Shown: positions 1 through 9,084 of the stretch, piece by piece
Position numbering within the stretch: position 1 is the first letter of the stretch
Layout of the letters: each line of letters begins with the position of its first letter
Source: Diplocarpon mali
Lineage: Eukaryota; Ascomycota; Leotiomycetes; Helotiales; Drepanopezizaceae
NCBI GenBank assembly: GCA_024741835.1
Contig: JAENRP010000369.1
Coordinates: forward strand, 4,152 to 41,485
Reading direction: 5' to 3'
Length of the DNA stretch: 37,334 nucleotides
The notes under the pieces: generated by a model
Told to the model about the DNA's origin: nothing
The model's database searches: none
Seen by the model: only the letters and a program-made list of their open reading frames with translations
Made by a program: the position numbers and the translations under genes

Positions 1-24
1 ATTTATAGGTCGGGCCTATAAGTG
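1..24. repeat. ~25-bp dispersed palindrome, copy 1
   Basis: Outermost left copy, partly cut by the window edge. Arms are in the RIP-converted form (TATAGG / CCTATA). Read on the minus strand it gives T-Y-R-P-D-L followed by a stop. Confidence 0.6.
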
Positions 25-122
25 GATTTTAAAGAAATATATAAAGGGAGAGGGGGAAAGGGGGAGGTACGGTAGTAAACAAATAAAAATGATAAAAACT
101 CCTTTTCCTCTTTTAGTAATGC

Positions 123-147
123 GACTCTTAGTCTAGGACCGCGAGTT
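123..147. repeat. ~25-bp dispersed palindrome, copy 2
   Basis: Arms GACTCTTAG and CCGCGAGTT around a short centre. The minus-strand reading is T-R-G-P-R-L-R-V. It lies in the unaligned left part of Gypsy copy A. Confidence 0.75.
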
Positions 148-545
148 AAAAGCTCAAAGTTATTAAAGCTATCAAATCGCAATTTTAAAGAAAATTCGAT
201 AATAATTTTAAGTAATCCTATGCCCTAACTAACTTAAGAGGCATCCTTGCTAAAGAAAATCCAAGCTTTATATAAAATTAAACTAATAATTTAAGAATTT
301 CTTTAATATAGCTATATATAATTATTAAGCCTTTTTAAGGTAGCAACTTGCTTATTTAACCTAAGGGAAGCCGGATTTAAGTACTTAGAGTTCGCATATT
401 AGTTTTTGCCTTCTAAAGCCTATTAATTACTAAATTAAGGAGCGCGATGAGTTTCTTAAAGAAGGCCTTCGATTAAGGTTTTTAAATATTAAATGCAGAG
501 TTTAGAAAACTAGGCTTTAAGTTCCTTGATTTTTAAGGCAGATTT

Positions 546-569
546 CACTCTTAAGCTAGGACTGCGAGT
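546..569. repeat. ~25-bp dispersed palindrome, copy 3
   Basis: Minus-strand reading T-R-S-P-S-L-R-V. The copy at 34713-34737 sits at the equivalent gag position in Gypsy copy B, so this insertion predates the split of the two elements. Confidence 0.75.
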
Positions 570-1515
570 AAAGGGAATTACTATTGGATTTCTCTTTACC
601 TCTTTAGTAATCTCTAGAGCCTTCGAATATTCTTATACTAAACTTTTAAGATCTTTAATAAAGGAGGAGGTAGGCTCTTTCTCTTTTTCTATTGCCTCGA
701 TAGTCCTTTCGCTAAGGTCTGCTTTTAAGGCGAAGGTCAAGAAGTCTTCGAATTAAGTGTATATTATAAGATTACGCTTATTAATTCTAAAATGCTTAAT
801 AATCTTATTTCAAAGGCTAGTAAGCAATTTAAGTAAGAATAGGCATCCTCTTTCAACTTTATTAAGAATCTTCTAATTAATTAAGGTATTCGATACTTAA
901 GTAAAGGTCTAATAGTAGTTTTTAAATTCTTTAAGAGTGCGAGTAATAAGAATAAACTCCTTTAAAAAGGCTAAAGTATTACGAATCTGCTATCTATTAA
1001 ATTTCCGAAATTCAGCTTTAAAAGCTTTAATAAGTAGTTCCTAGGACTTGCGAAGCTTTCATTTAAGTAAAGATTTAATAATATCTTTATTAGTTTGGTT
1101 GCAATAGTAAGAAAGTCAATTGATTATCTTATTATATCTAATGTTAAAATTATAATAAGTCTCCTTATATTATTTAAGGAAATTAGTAATATTAGCTTTA
1201 GTAAAATAAGAAGCGCTAAAGGAACTAAAGAGGGGAAAATGATTAATGATAGCTTTAAAGGCGGCTATTATTACTTTATTCATTTCAATAGGAGAGGGGA
1301 AGCTAGGTCGAATATAGGGCCTAAGGTATTCTAAAGAGTTTTCAGAATCCGAGTCAATCTTAAAGTGACTAAGGCGAGCTTAAAAAGATTTAGGCAAAGG
1401 GTCGGTAAGAGGTTTAAAATTGATATTTTTAAGTATTAATATTAAAAAAGCAAGTGCAGTTATTAAAGGGGAAGATAAAGAACTTAAGTTATATAAAATC
1501 GTATTTTTATATTTC

Positions 1516-1540
1516 CACTCGCAGGCCTAGCCTAGAAGTG
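1516..1540. repeat. ~25-bp dispersed palindrome, copy 4
   Basis: Left arm CACTCGCAGGCC, right arm CCTAGAAGTG. Minus-strand reading T-S-R-L-G-L-R-V. Positional counterpart of 35722-35746. Confidence 0.75.
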
Positions 1541-2251
1541 AAAATCCGGCTTCTATAGAAAGTTTATTTATACTTTATTAAGACTTCTTTAATAAGTATA
1601 AAGTAATAAATAAAGGTACTATAATTACTAATAGTAAGAAAAGGTTTATTAAGTTAAAGACTAATTTCTATAATAAAGTTTCTAAGAAAGATTCTTCTTA
1701 GCTTTTAAGACAATTCCTATTAGTCCTTAGAATAAAGGGGTCTTTAGAGATAATTCTAAGGCAGTTTTTAAAGTCCTATCGAATAAGGGCGGCTGAAGTA
1801 TCCATTTTAGCTTTTTAAGAAAACTGAAGAGATACTCCCGATTAGAGCTTTCATTTAGTATTATATAAATACTTAAAACTGCTATTATTTAAAGTAGCCA
1901 TTATAGCTAATCAAACTTCTTTATATTAGAAAGGCTAAAAATCCGATAATCGTACTAATAAGCTGACAATTTAAGCTTATCGGATTAGAGGTAGGGGAGG
2001 CGAAATAGGGGCCGAAATAGGAAAATCTAAGGTTGTTAATAGTAGAAAGTGGCAATCGATAGTTCCAAATAACTAAGTGATTGCAAGGTCGATAATAGAG
2101 GAATAACAACTAATAGTTATAAATAACTGAATGATTATTGTTTTAAGAGGTTTTCGAAGGGTTGATCTCTTATCTATAAACCAAGAGAATCAAGAGGAGA
2201 AGTCATATAAAGACGAAATCTTAAAGGAATCGTCCCTGCGTAAGTTACTAA

Positions 2252-2500
2252 TATAAGAGGGAGGAGGGGGATAACATAAGAATAGGCCTATATAAAGACC
2301 AAAGACAAAGAGGGAGGAAGTACCATAAGCAGGCTCTCTGAAGATAAGAACTAGGACAATTCACTAGTTAGGGGTAGAATAGGTAGTTGGCATTGCGCGC
2401 TATCTCTAAGTATAACAGTAGTCCTATATATACCCCTTTCTTAGTCCTCATCTGACCATATGACCTATGTCACGAGATCCTCCACTTCTAGGTCTCTACA
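2252..2500 (-). repeat. Gypsy LTR, 249 bp (5' LTR of copy A)
   Basis: Begins TATAAGAGGG and ends CTCTACA on the plus strand. It is repeated at 4977-5293 (solo, longer) and 36420-36664. The element is minus-oriented, so U3 starts at 2500 and gag follows to the left. Differences from the sister LTRs are largely transitions. Confidence 0.8.
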
Positions 2501-2524
2501 TTATATATTAAAGGGAGCTAAGCA

Positions 2525-2556
2525 CCTTAGCGCCTTAAGTTTTAAGGCGCTTAAGG
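2525..2556. repeat. 32-bp GC-containing hairpin
   Basis: CCTTAGCGCCTTAA and TTAAGGCGCTTAAGG form a near-perfect inverted repeat with a very short loop, just outside the Gypsy LTR. It resembles the palindrome inside the Copia 2 LTR (GCCTTAGCGCCTAAGGC, near 24488 and 32048). Function unknown. Confidence 0.6.
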
Positions 2557-2582
2557 GTAGTATTACCGCCTTAGATAGCGCG

Positions 2583-3350
2583 CAATAGATCTTATAAATA
2601 GTTAGTTATTAATATCAAATGGATTTAAAGGCACTTATAGCCTATTAGGTATTCGCAAGGTCGATATTATAATAGAAGGTACGAGCTTTATTTAGCTAGG
2701 CTAATTAAAGGGCATCTTAGGTTTTTAAGACTATAAAGATTTATATTTAAGTCTCCTTAAATAGGATTCAAGCCGCCTTTTAAATCATATTAACATTGCC
2801 GCTAACTTAAGCATTTTAAAGGACGATATACTTATCTTAAGCTTAGATAGGTATTTAGAACGGATATCTATTAAAGGTTATTAAAGCAAGAGTATATTAG
2901 AGGATATATACTAAGATATACTTTGCCTACTGCGTAATGTAGTAGTTATACTTCTTAAAAGTAAGAGTATTAAATGCGCAGATATAGCTAGTATTATTCT
3001 TACTAGCCTCTTTCCTTAATATCATATGCGTATAATATACGTATAGCACCTAAAAGGCCTTAGGTAGGTCCTTAGGATTGCATTTAAGTACTATCCAGTT
3101 AGCGATATATATATTAAAAGAGGTCGGCCAACTATTAAAGCACTTATTAATAATAATAATATTAGTGATAAGATAATATAGGATAAGATCTACTAAAGGG
3201 TTAATCAACTTAAAAGTAAGAAGGGGAAATCGACCTACTTATAAGAAGTAAGAGTTAGAGTTAAGAGATCAAGGGAGGAGAGAAGCTCAATATATATGCC
3301 TTTTCAAAGGCCCCTCTTTTCCCTTTTATAGATTATTATAATTTATAGCT
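2583..3350 (+). pseudogene. Unidentified decayed reading frame (~255 codons)
   Basis: A plus-strand frame runs through this stretch with far fewer stops than the other frames, and its stops are TAA/TAG where Gln would fit. The readable protein is hydrophilic with conserved-looking blocks: S-L-D-R-Y-L-E-R near 2850, L-L-R-N-V-V-V-I-L-L near 2930, R-I-A-F-K-Y-Y-P-V-S-D then K-R-G-R-P-T near 3080-3130, and a Lys/Arg-rich end (R-V-R-V-K-R-S-R) near 3250. I do not recognise the family and see no reverse transcriptase, integrase or transposase motif. Start and end are uncertain; stop depletion is weak evidence in RIP DNA. It could be a gag or a nucleic-acid-binding protein of an unrecognised element. 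Confidence 0.45.
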
Positions 3351-3516
3351 ATAATAGATTACAACTTCAGATAACTCTTTAATAAAGAGTCTCGAACCTA
3401 TTAGAATGCAATTAAACTATAATTATATTACTATAAGGCTTAAATAAAGACTTTAGATTGCTTCTATCACTTGAATACCTTTCCTTTCTCTCTTTGCTAT
3501 TTACCTTTATCTTTAT
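3351..3516. other. Gene-free spacer
   Basis: AT-rich sequence between the decayed frame and the inverted-repeat element. I see no coding signal and no clear repeat. Confidence 0.5.
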
Positions 3517-3709
3517 TGAGCTTAAGTGAGTCGGCGCAGTAGGTAACAGAAACTTCTAAAGGTCGATAGTCGATATATTGGTAAGAGTTAGGGAAGGAAG
3601 GTTACCCCTTTCTTCCCTACAGCTATATACGTGTCAACATCCTACTGACTAAGCAGTAGGGTCACATGACAATACATCGGAGTGATGGCTGTATCACCCA
3701 TCTCAACAA
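3517..3709 (+). repeat. Left arm of the terminal inverted repeat (lightly mutated)
   Basis: Keeps many CpA/TpG sites (TACGTGTCAACATCC, GTCACATGAC) that are TpA in the right arm. It also contains the smaller hairpin CCTACTGACTAAGCAGTAGG (3642-3661 region). Confidence 0.8.
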
Positions 3710-3904
3710 TCTTAGCTATTCTACTTCTTATATACTATCCTTATTATCTATTATACCTACCTTTGCTATTAAGCTATTTATCTTTGCTATTTTATTCTTT
3801 ATTGCCATTTGATTATTTACTACTAATCTGCCTCCTTTATATACCTATTCTATATACTTCCTTAGGCAAGTTGAAAAGGTCTTTTCAAAAGAGAGTACTG
3901 CTAG

Positions 3905-4203
3905 TATTAATACGCAGATCCCTATATAAGAGGCAAGCTGCCCTTATTCCTAGGGTCATCCTATATAGCTATACCATATGCGATATAAGGGGTTTTATAT
4001 ATATTTCAAACGGCTATTTAGCCAAAGGACTTCGGAAGGATATTTATATATAGCTAGGAGGGACTATAGGAAGGAGGACATTTAGATATATAAAGGTACT
4101 ATCTTAGTTATATAGAAAGAGATAGATATTATAATAGATTCTTTTTAATAATAAATACTTAACTATATTTACGTGAATATCGATTACTAGTATAGAACCT
4201 ATA
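3905..4203 (+). repeat. Copia-type LTR, 299 bp, isolated copy
   Basis: Matches the 5' LTR at 5419-5717 over its full 299 bp. The start has changed from TGTTAG to TATTAA and the end is CCTATA, consistent with TG...CA ends after RIP. No internal region follows. Flanks GCTAG and ATTAT do not form a target duplication, so it may be a recombination remnant, not a clean solo LTR. Confidence 0.7.
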
Positions 4204-4240
4204 ATTATAGAAGGTAGTAGGGGATTAGTAGGCTTAAGGA

Positions 4241-4400
4241 CGACTCTTAGGCCTATTCCGCGAGTTAGGTTATATAATCTTATAAAGGAAAGTTCTTAAA
4301 TTAACTCTTAAGCTTAGACCGCAAGTTAAGTTATATAGTCTTATAAAGGAATACTTTTAAGAAAGTTGACTCTTAGTCCTACCTTATAAATAGTGTTTAG
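4241..4400. repeat. Three-unit tandem array, ~61-65 bp units, each with the palindrome
   Basis: Units start near 4242, 4303 and 4368. Each carries the ~25-bp palindrome; the first two palindromes are followed by a stretch like TATATAGTCTTATAAAGGAA. Minus-strand palindrome readings are T-R-G-I-G-L-R-V, T-C-G-L-S-L-R-V and I-Y-K-V-G-L-R-V. Confidence 0.7.
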
Positions 4401-4530
4401 TTATTTTAATAGAGGTTGCTATTAATTAATTGATTTTAATTTAAAAGATACTTAAGAGTTAAATTAGCGCAAAAGGATAGTTATTATTTTTCCTAATTAT
4501 AAGTCAATCAAAGTAAGGTCTAAGTAGGGG

Positions 4531-4722
4531 TATTAAGATAGGTAATATAGCTATTACTCTAATATATTATTATATAACCCTACTACTTAATCAATAGGAT
4601 ATTAATACATATATAGCTATAGGGAAGAAAGGGGTAACCTTCCTTCCTTAACTCTTACTAATATATCGACCATCGACCTTTAAAAGCCTCCTTTACCTAC
4701 TGCGCCGACTAACTTAAGCTTA
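4531..4722 (-). repeat. Right arm of the terminal inverted repeat (heavily RIP-mutated)
   Basis: Reverse complement of 3517-3709 with most mismatches being CpA in the left arm and TpA here. Where the left arm has CACATGAC this arm reads, in the same sense, TATATAAT. Confidence 0.8.
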
Positions 4723-4976
4723 ATATATTAAAGGTTTATTTAAAGCTATAGTTATATCTATTGACCTTTAATAGCTCTTATAAGGAATGTTCCTTTTGAT
4801 TTTAATAACGCTTATAAAGAAGCTTAAGAAGCTCTGCGCTTAAGCCTTTAAATAATCCTGATTCTATACTACTACTACCTTTAGAAGTAGATAAGACTTA
4901 AGACTAACGCCTTTAATAGCGTAATTGCTAGCGTACTCTTCTAACTTTAGAATAATAGTAACTATCACTCTATTAG

Positions 4977-5293
4977 TATAAGAGGGAGCAGGAACAACAC
5001 CTGAGAATAGGCCTAAGGGAAGACCAAAGACAAAGAGGGAGGAAGCACCACAAGCGGGCTCTTTGAAGACAAGAACTAAGACAATTCACTAGTTAGGGGT
5101 AGAATAGGTAGTTGGTATTGCGCGCTGTCTCTAAGTGCAACAGTAGTCCTATTTATACCCCTTCGACCCTTAGCCGATCATATGACTCTGTCACGTGACT
5201 TATATCACGTGACTCCTCCTTCGACTCTCTATCCCGTGACTCCTCGACTGTCATATAACAGTCACGTGACTCCTTTTCTTCTAGGTCTCTACA
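4977..5293 (-). repeat. Gypsy solo LTR, 317 bp, inserted in a Gypsy pol fragment
   Basis: Same family as 2252-2500 and 36420-36664 but about 70 bp longer because of repeats in U3. It is flanked by TTAG on both sides (4973-4976, 5294-5297), and the host pol frame resumes exactly. No internal region remains, as expected after LTR-LTR recombination. Confidence 0.85.
5191..5270. promoter_or_regulatory. Cluster of CACGTG palindromes in LTR U3
   Basis: TCACGTGAC occurs at 5191-5199, 5205-5213 and 5262-5270, with a variant CCCGTGAC at 5233-5240, several followed by TCC. The sister LTRs have a single degenerate site (GTCACGAGA). CACGTG is the core site of bHLH factors such as Pho4/Cbf1. The promoter role is inferred from position in U3. 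Confidence 0.45.
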
Positions 5294-5418
5294 TTAGGTA
5301 CTTCTTAAAGACTATAATAGACGCTGAGCTAAATTACCCTATTTATAATAAGGAGCTTTTAGCGATTTTTAGATCGTTCTATTAGTATAAGGCAGAGCTA
5401 CTGAGGGCTTAGAAAATA

Positions 5419-5717
5419 TGTTAGTACGCAGATTCCTATGCAAGAGGCAAGCCATCCTTGTTCCTAGGGTCATCTTATATAGCTATACCATATGCGATAT
5501 AAGGGGTTTTATATGTATTTCGGACGGCTATTTAGCCGGGGGACCTTAGAAGGATATCTATATGCGACTAGGAGGGACTATAAGAGGGAGGACATTTATA
5601 AGTATAAAGGTACTATCTTAGTTATATAGAAATAGATAGATATTATAATAGATTCTTTTTAATAATAAGTACTTAACTATATTTATATAAATATCAATTA
5701 TTAGTATAAAACCTATA
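5419..5717 (+). repeat. Copia-type 5' LTR, 299 bp
   Basis: TGTTAGTACGCAG to ACCTATA. Repeated at 3905-4203, and its 3' end is found inverted at 37282-37334. It sits directly upstream of the gag-pol remnant at 6112. Confidence 0.75.
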
Positions 5718-6111
5718 CTAATTAGTAGTAGCACCTTTACTATAGATAGCAAGGTTATTAAATTAAAGAATTCTTTCTTAATTTAAGGAGTTCTTGATTG
5801 TATTTCCGGCTTACTTTAAATACTAACTTAAATATATAAAGTAATATTAGTTACTACTAAAGGGGAAAAGGCAAAAGGTATGCGAATTGAGCTAAAGTTA
5901 TTACTTTAAAAGTAGATACTATCCTCTTCTACCTGCGTTTTATTATGCATTATAATTAAAGTAAAACTAGAGTGCAATCAGTATCCTAACTATAACTAAA
6001 TAATAGTATAATAATATATAAAATACGACTATATTAGACTTCTTTCGGACCTTACTAAGGCGCAGAGCAATATCTAAATAATATTAGGAAATGATTAAGG
6101 GAGGACTATTA
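5718..6111 (+). other. Copia-type 5' leader (no gene)
   Basis: Between LTR and gag start. It should hold the primer binding site just after 5717, but I cannot match it to a tRNA. It is repeated inverted at 36888-37281. Confidence 0.5.
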
Positions 6112-8876
6112 ATGCTGCTTAATCTAAGGCAACCCTAGATACTAAGGGACTTTAAAAGGGATATAAGACCCTAGGAAGATCAACTTAGTAAAGAGGCCCT
6201 TAGACTAAAAGACCGATATATAAAGAACTTCTGGAAGATACTATAAGATAGCAAAAGGAGAGGGTTATACCTTGCTAAGGACTTTTAAGAGGAGTTCTAA
6301 GATTAGATAGTTAGCGATTTTAAATCGTTAGATAAGGATATTCGATAATACTTAAGGGACGACCTTTAGTACTATAGAATATACGTTTAGTATAAGAAGG
6401 GCGTTTCGATCGGCTAAGCACTTTTCGATATAGTATATTAAAAAGGGAACGAGTGGCTAGAAGATCAGCTTGAATTATAGACTTAAGAAGTATTGAACTC
6501 AGTTGTAGCACAATCTCTGAGATATAGAATAAGGTCTACTTCAGAATTTGCCGAATCTATATAAATAAGTGAGCTACTTGCTTAAAGGGTTACTATAGCT
6601 AAATAGGAGATACTATACTAAGACTCGCTTTAGTAAAGATACCTTAGATATAATAATAATACTTTATAAGATAACCTATATAAAGTAGATACTTTAAGAT
6701 AAACAACCGAATGATATAACCTTAAAAGAATATTATATTAACCTTAGTTAGGACAAACCCTAGTTTTACAATACTTAAAGATCCCGAATCTGATACTAAT
6801 GCTACTAATCTAACTAAGAGATAGATTATTGCTACCCTTTACTATAAGGAAGGGTTTAAGAGTACTTTTAGACTTAAATTAAAGTGACGCTCAATTATCC
6901 TAGTATATTATAGAACCTTTGACTTTAGATTAGGCTAAAACTCTTATAAATCTAAGTAAGATATATATTAAGGAAACTTAGTACTTAAGTAGGAAAGATC
7001 ACCTTAATAAGAAGCTTTACATATTTGCAGATTTATACTAAAGAGCCTCTATTAATTAAAGCATATAGTATAGAGCTTTTCCATCTATGCTATAAGACTC
7101 GGCCTTAATGTACTACTATTAGTACTTATAAAATAAGAACTTTAATTTCGCTAAGCTAGTAGAGGCCATTCGGACCAATTACAAGACCGAAGAGAGAAGT
7201 AGTAGATTCTTAAGAAGATGGTTTCGACTGACATTTGACCTATTTTAATAAAAGGACTATTAAAGGGAGAAACTGATCTTAACCTAACTTGAGAACTATG
7301 CTAAAGAGCTATAAAACCTGCAATTGGGTCTATACGCTAGTATAAGGAACGATCGATCTATTAAAAACAGACTTATATAAGGTGTTTCCGAGAATCAGCT
7401 ATTCCAAATGGCACTTTTTAAGCTACTAGCGACGTTCCTAGCTCTATTAGATAACTTATAGGCTTACGTAGGAGTAGTTGCCTAGGACGGACCATTTAAA
7501 CCCTAGCACCTTAGTTTAGCTACTAATAGACCCTAATATCATTTGGCTAAGGAGCAAAGGCAATCTATAGTGCACTTTTCAAATAGAAAGATAAAGTTTG
7601 CTTAAGATAATAAGAGAGGAATAACCTTCTATCTAAAACCAGGCTATATAGGGTATATTATATATTAGAAAAAGGACTGCTATAGTAGTAAGCACTTAGA
7701 AGAAGAAAGAGCCGCTTAAAAGTCTTACTATATAGTAAGCCGATAAGCCGAAGGATATAAGCCAATAGATAAAATATATAAGGTATACCTCTTATAGGAA
7801 GAAAACGGAGCATATTCGAAAGGTAATAGGACCGATAAGGATAAGTAGGAAACGTCTTCGGAAGAGGAGGACTAAGCAATTAGCGACCCTAAGGATAGTA
7901 ATATCAACTTTACTATAGTATTCCTAGCTTTTAAGAAGGAATATGACTTAAGAACTGTACTTGACTAGCTTGAAAAGCAAAAGGCTGAATACCTTTTAAT
8001 AATAAGGGTTAATAAACCCATACGAATGGACCCTAAGGTATTTATAACCTAGTAGACGGATTAGTTCTTCTAAGGATTCCTAATCGATATAGGCGCTTTA
8101 AATAAAAATATAAGAGGAATAAACTAATTTAAAGCCTTGCAAAATATATAGGATGCAGTTCTAGCTCTACTCGGCGCTAAAAAGCATAAAATTACCTTTA
8201 GGGTAGGTTTGCAAAATGCAATTAGTAAAATAACTATTCGAATACTGGCAGGCCCTATAGAGTTCTTAATTATAGAGGTAGAAATACCGTTTTTAGTCTG
8301 CTTATAATAACTCGACAAAATGGGAGCTAAATATAATAATCTGCGCAATTTGCTTATAATCGGTAAAGAGAAATACTTAATTATTAGAAAACATAGGCAC
8401 CTATAGCTCTTACTTAATATAATAAAGCAACTTCTAATAACTTTAAAAAGTATAATCAATATATGCTACTTAATAGAAATAGAGATCCGAAAGCTATATA
8501 AAAGATTCGAATATCCTTTAGTAAAGCGCCTTAAATACCTCTTAAACTAGGCCAGTTATAATATAGACTCTAGCATTATAGCAAGAGTAAGGGAAATATG
8601 CTAATACTACTAACTCTATGCTAATGCCCTTTATAGATTCCGATTTAAGCTATAAGATAATATCAACTTCAATTATACTATATATATCGATATTGCTTAG
8701 TTTAGTAAAAGGAACGCCCTTTATATAGTTAATGAAGCAATAGGATTTAGAGCCGCAAGGTTCTTATAGAAGGGAATAGGAGCACATTCGACCGACGCAG
8801 TATTTCAAGCCCTTAAATTGGCTTAGCTAGATACGTATATTAGACCTTCTGATTTTATAGTATACAACTATAGTAC
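6112..8876 (+). pseudogene. Copia-type gag / protease / start of integrase, RIP-decayed and truncated
   Basis: One frame, broken only by point-mutation stops, runs from the ATG at 6112; the last readable block (D-F-I-V-Y-N-Y, from 8851) is still in phase. Gag fills roughly 6112-7640. A CCHC-like knuckle is readable near 7645-7700 (G-Y-I-I-Y ... K-K-D-C-Y-S-S-K-H). The aspartic protease follows with L-I-D-I-G-A-L near 8088, the decayed form of D-[S/T]-G-A, then the P-F-L-V-C-L block near 8289. The early integrase core is seen at 8660-8876 (I-Y-I-D-I-A, then I-V-N-E-A-I-G-F-R-A-A-R). Everything downstream is missing because Copia element 1 starts at 8877. I place it in a fungal Copia lineage from the protein layout; that is family memory, not a search. 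Confidence 0.75.
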
Positions 8877-9073
8877 TGTGGTGCGGTCGGCTGGAGGGCC
8901 TTCATTAGGTCGCTCAAAAGGCTCGCAAAAGTAGGAGAAGATAATTAATTATATTATTATCTAGTATATATATAGTAAGGAGACTTTAGAAAGAAAAGGG
9001 AGAGTCTATAACTTAGCAGAGTCATATAGAGAGTCTTTAGAATAAGTAGAGACTCCGCCTATTCTATATAATA
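8877..9073 (-). repeat. Copia 1 3' LTR, 197 bp
   Basis: TGTGGTGCGG to TATATAATA. Aligns end to end with 16246-16442. Its right tip reads CTATATAATA where the sister reads CTGCACGACA, all transition changes. Confidence 0.85.
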
Positions 9074-9084
9074 TACCCCCTAGT
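9074..9084 (-). other. Copia 1 polypurine tract
   Basis: Plus-strand TACCCCCTAG is, on the element strand, CTAGGGGGTA directly before the 3' LTR, the usual plus-strand primer site. The same tract is present in the mini-element at 28689. Confidence 0.65.

Larger units (their letters stand above)
1..2251 (-). pseudogene. RIP-decayed Ty3/Gypsy gag region, copy A (runs off left edge)
   Basis: Downstream of the LTR at 2252-2500 on the minus strand, so this is the leader and gag end of a Gypsy element entering from the left edge. About 480-2251 aligns by eye with 34640-36419, the gag of the second Gypsy copy; for example 1170-1260 parallels 35325-35420. Left of ~480 the two copies no longer align, so copy A is rearranged or belongs to another subfamily. 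Stops (TAA/TAG) occur in every frame, and surviving minus-strand peptides are Gln-rich once stops are read as former Gln. It holds four of the ~25-bp palindromes. The gag assignment rests on position and on alignment with copy B. No product is expected. Confidence 0.7.
3517..4722. mobile_element. Terminal-inverted-repeat element with ~193-bp arms
   Basis: The ends read TGAGCTTAAGTGAGTCGGCG and, inverted, CGCCGACTAACTTAAGCTTA. The arms (3517-3709, 4531-4722) match along their whole length. Removing the Copia-type LTR inside (3905-4203) leaves about 0.9 kb. The rest is a ~190-bp AT-rich left core and a ~330-bp right core with a three-unit tandem array. No transposase is visible, so it is probably non-autonomous; long arms would suit a Mutator-like MITE, but no clear 8-11 bp target duplication is visible and the exact tips are uncertain by a few bases. 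A fragment of a further copy lies at 36665-36721. The long hydrophobic plus-strand frame over 3682-4053 appears to be an AT-rich shadow. Confidence 0.6.
4724..5418 (+). pseudogene. Ty3/Gypsy reverse transcriptase / RNase H fragment, interrupted by a solo LTR
   Basis: Plus-strand remnant of the RT thumb and RNase H start. Before the LTR: R-F-I near 4730, P-F-D-F-N-N-A-Y-K-E-A (4796-4830) and T-N-A-F-N-S-V-I-A-S-V-L (~4897-4940), the decayed form of the family's T-D-A-S block. After the LTR: Y-F-L-K-T then A-E-L-N-Y-P-I-Y-N-K-E-L-L-A-I (5299-5370), the classic Gypsy RNase H segment. Removing the LTR and one TSD copy rejoins the frame (H-S-I-R-Y-F). Reading stops at 5418, where the Copia-type LTR starts, so that element inserted into this gene. 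It is opposite in orientation to both other Gypsy copies. Confidence 0.8.

Noticed and set aside
3682..4053. 123-codon plus-strand open frame, very Leu/Tyr/Ile-rich, looking like a membrane protein
   Set aside because: It crosses the junction at 3905 from the inverted-repeat element into a Copia-type LTR, so it cannot be a native gene; hydrophobicity follows from TTA/TAT-rich DNA.
3905..4203. Clean solo LTR with target duplication
   Set aside because: Flanks GCTAG and ATTAT do not match even allowing RIP-type changes.
8124..8459. 111-codon minus-strand open frame
   Set aside because: Antisense to the readable protease/integrase segment of the Copia-type element, which has clear family motifs on the plus strand.
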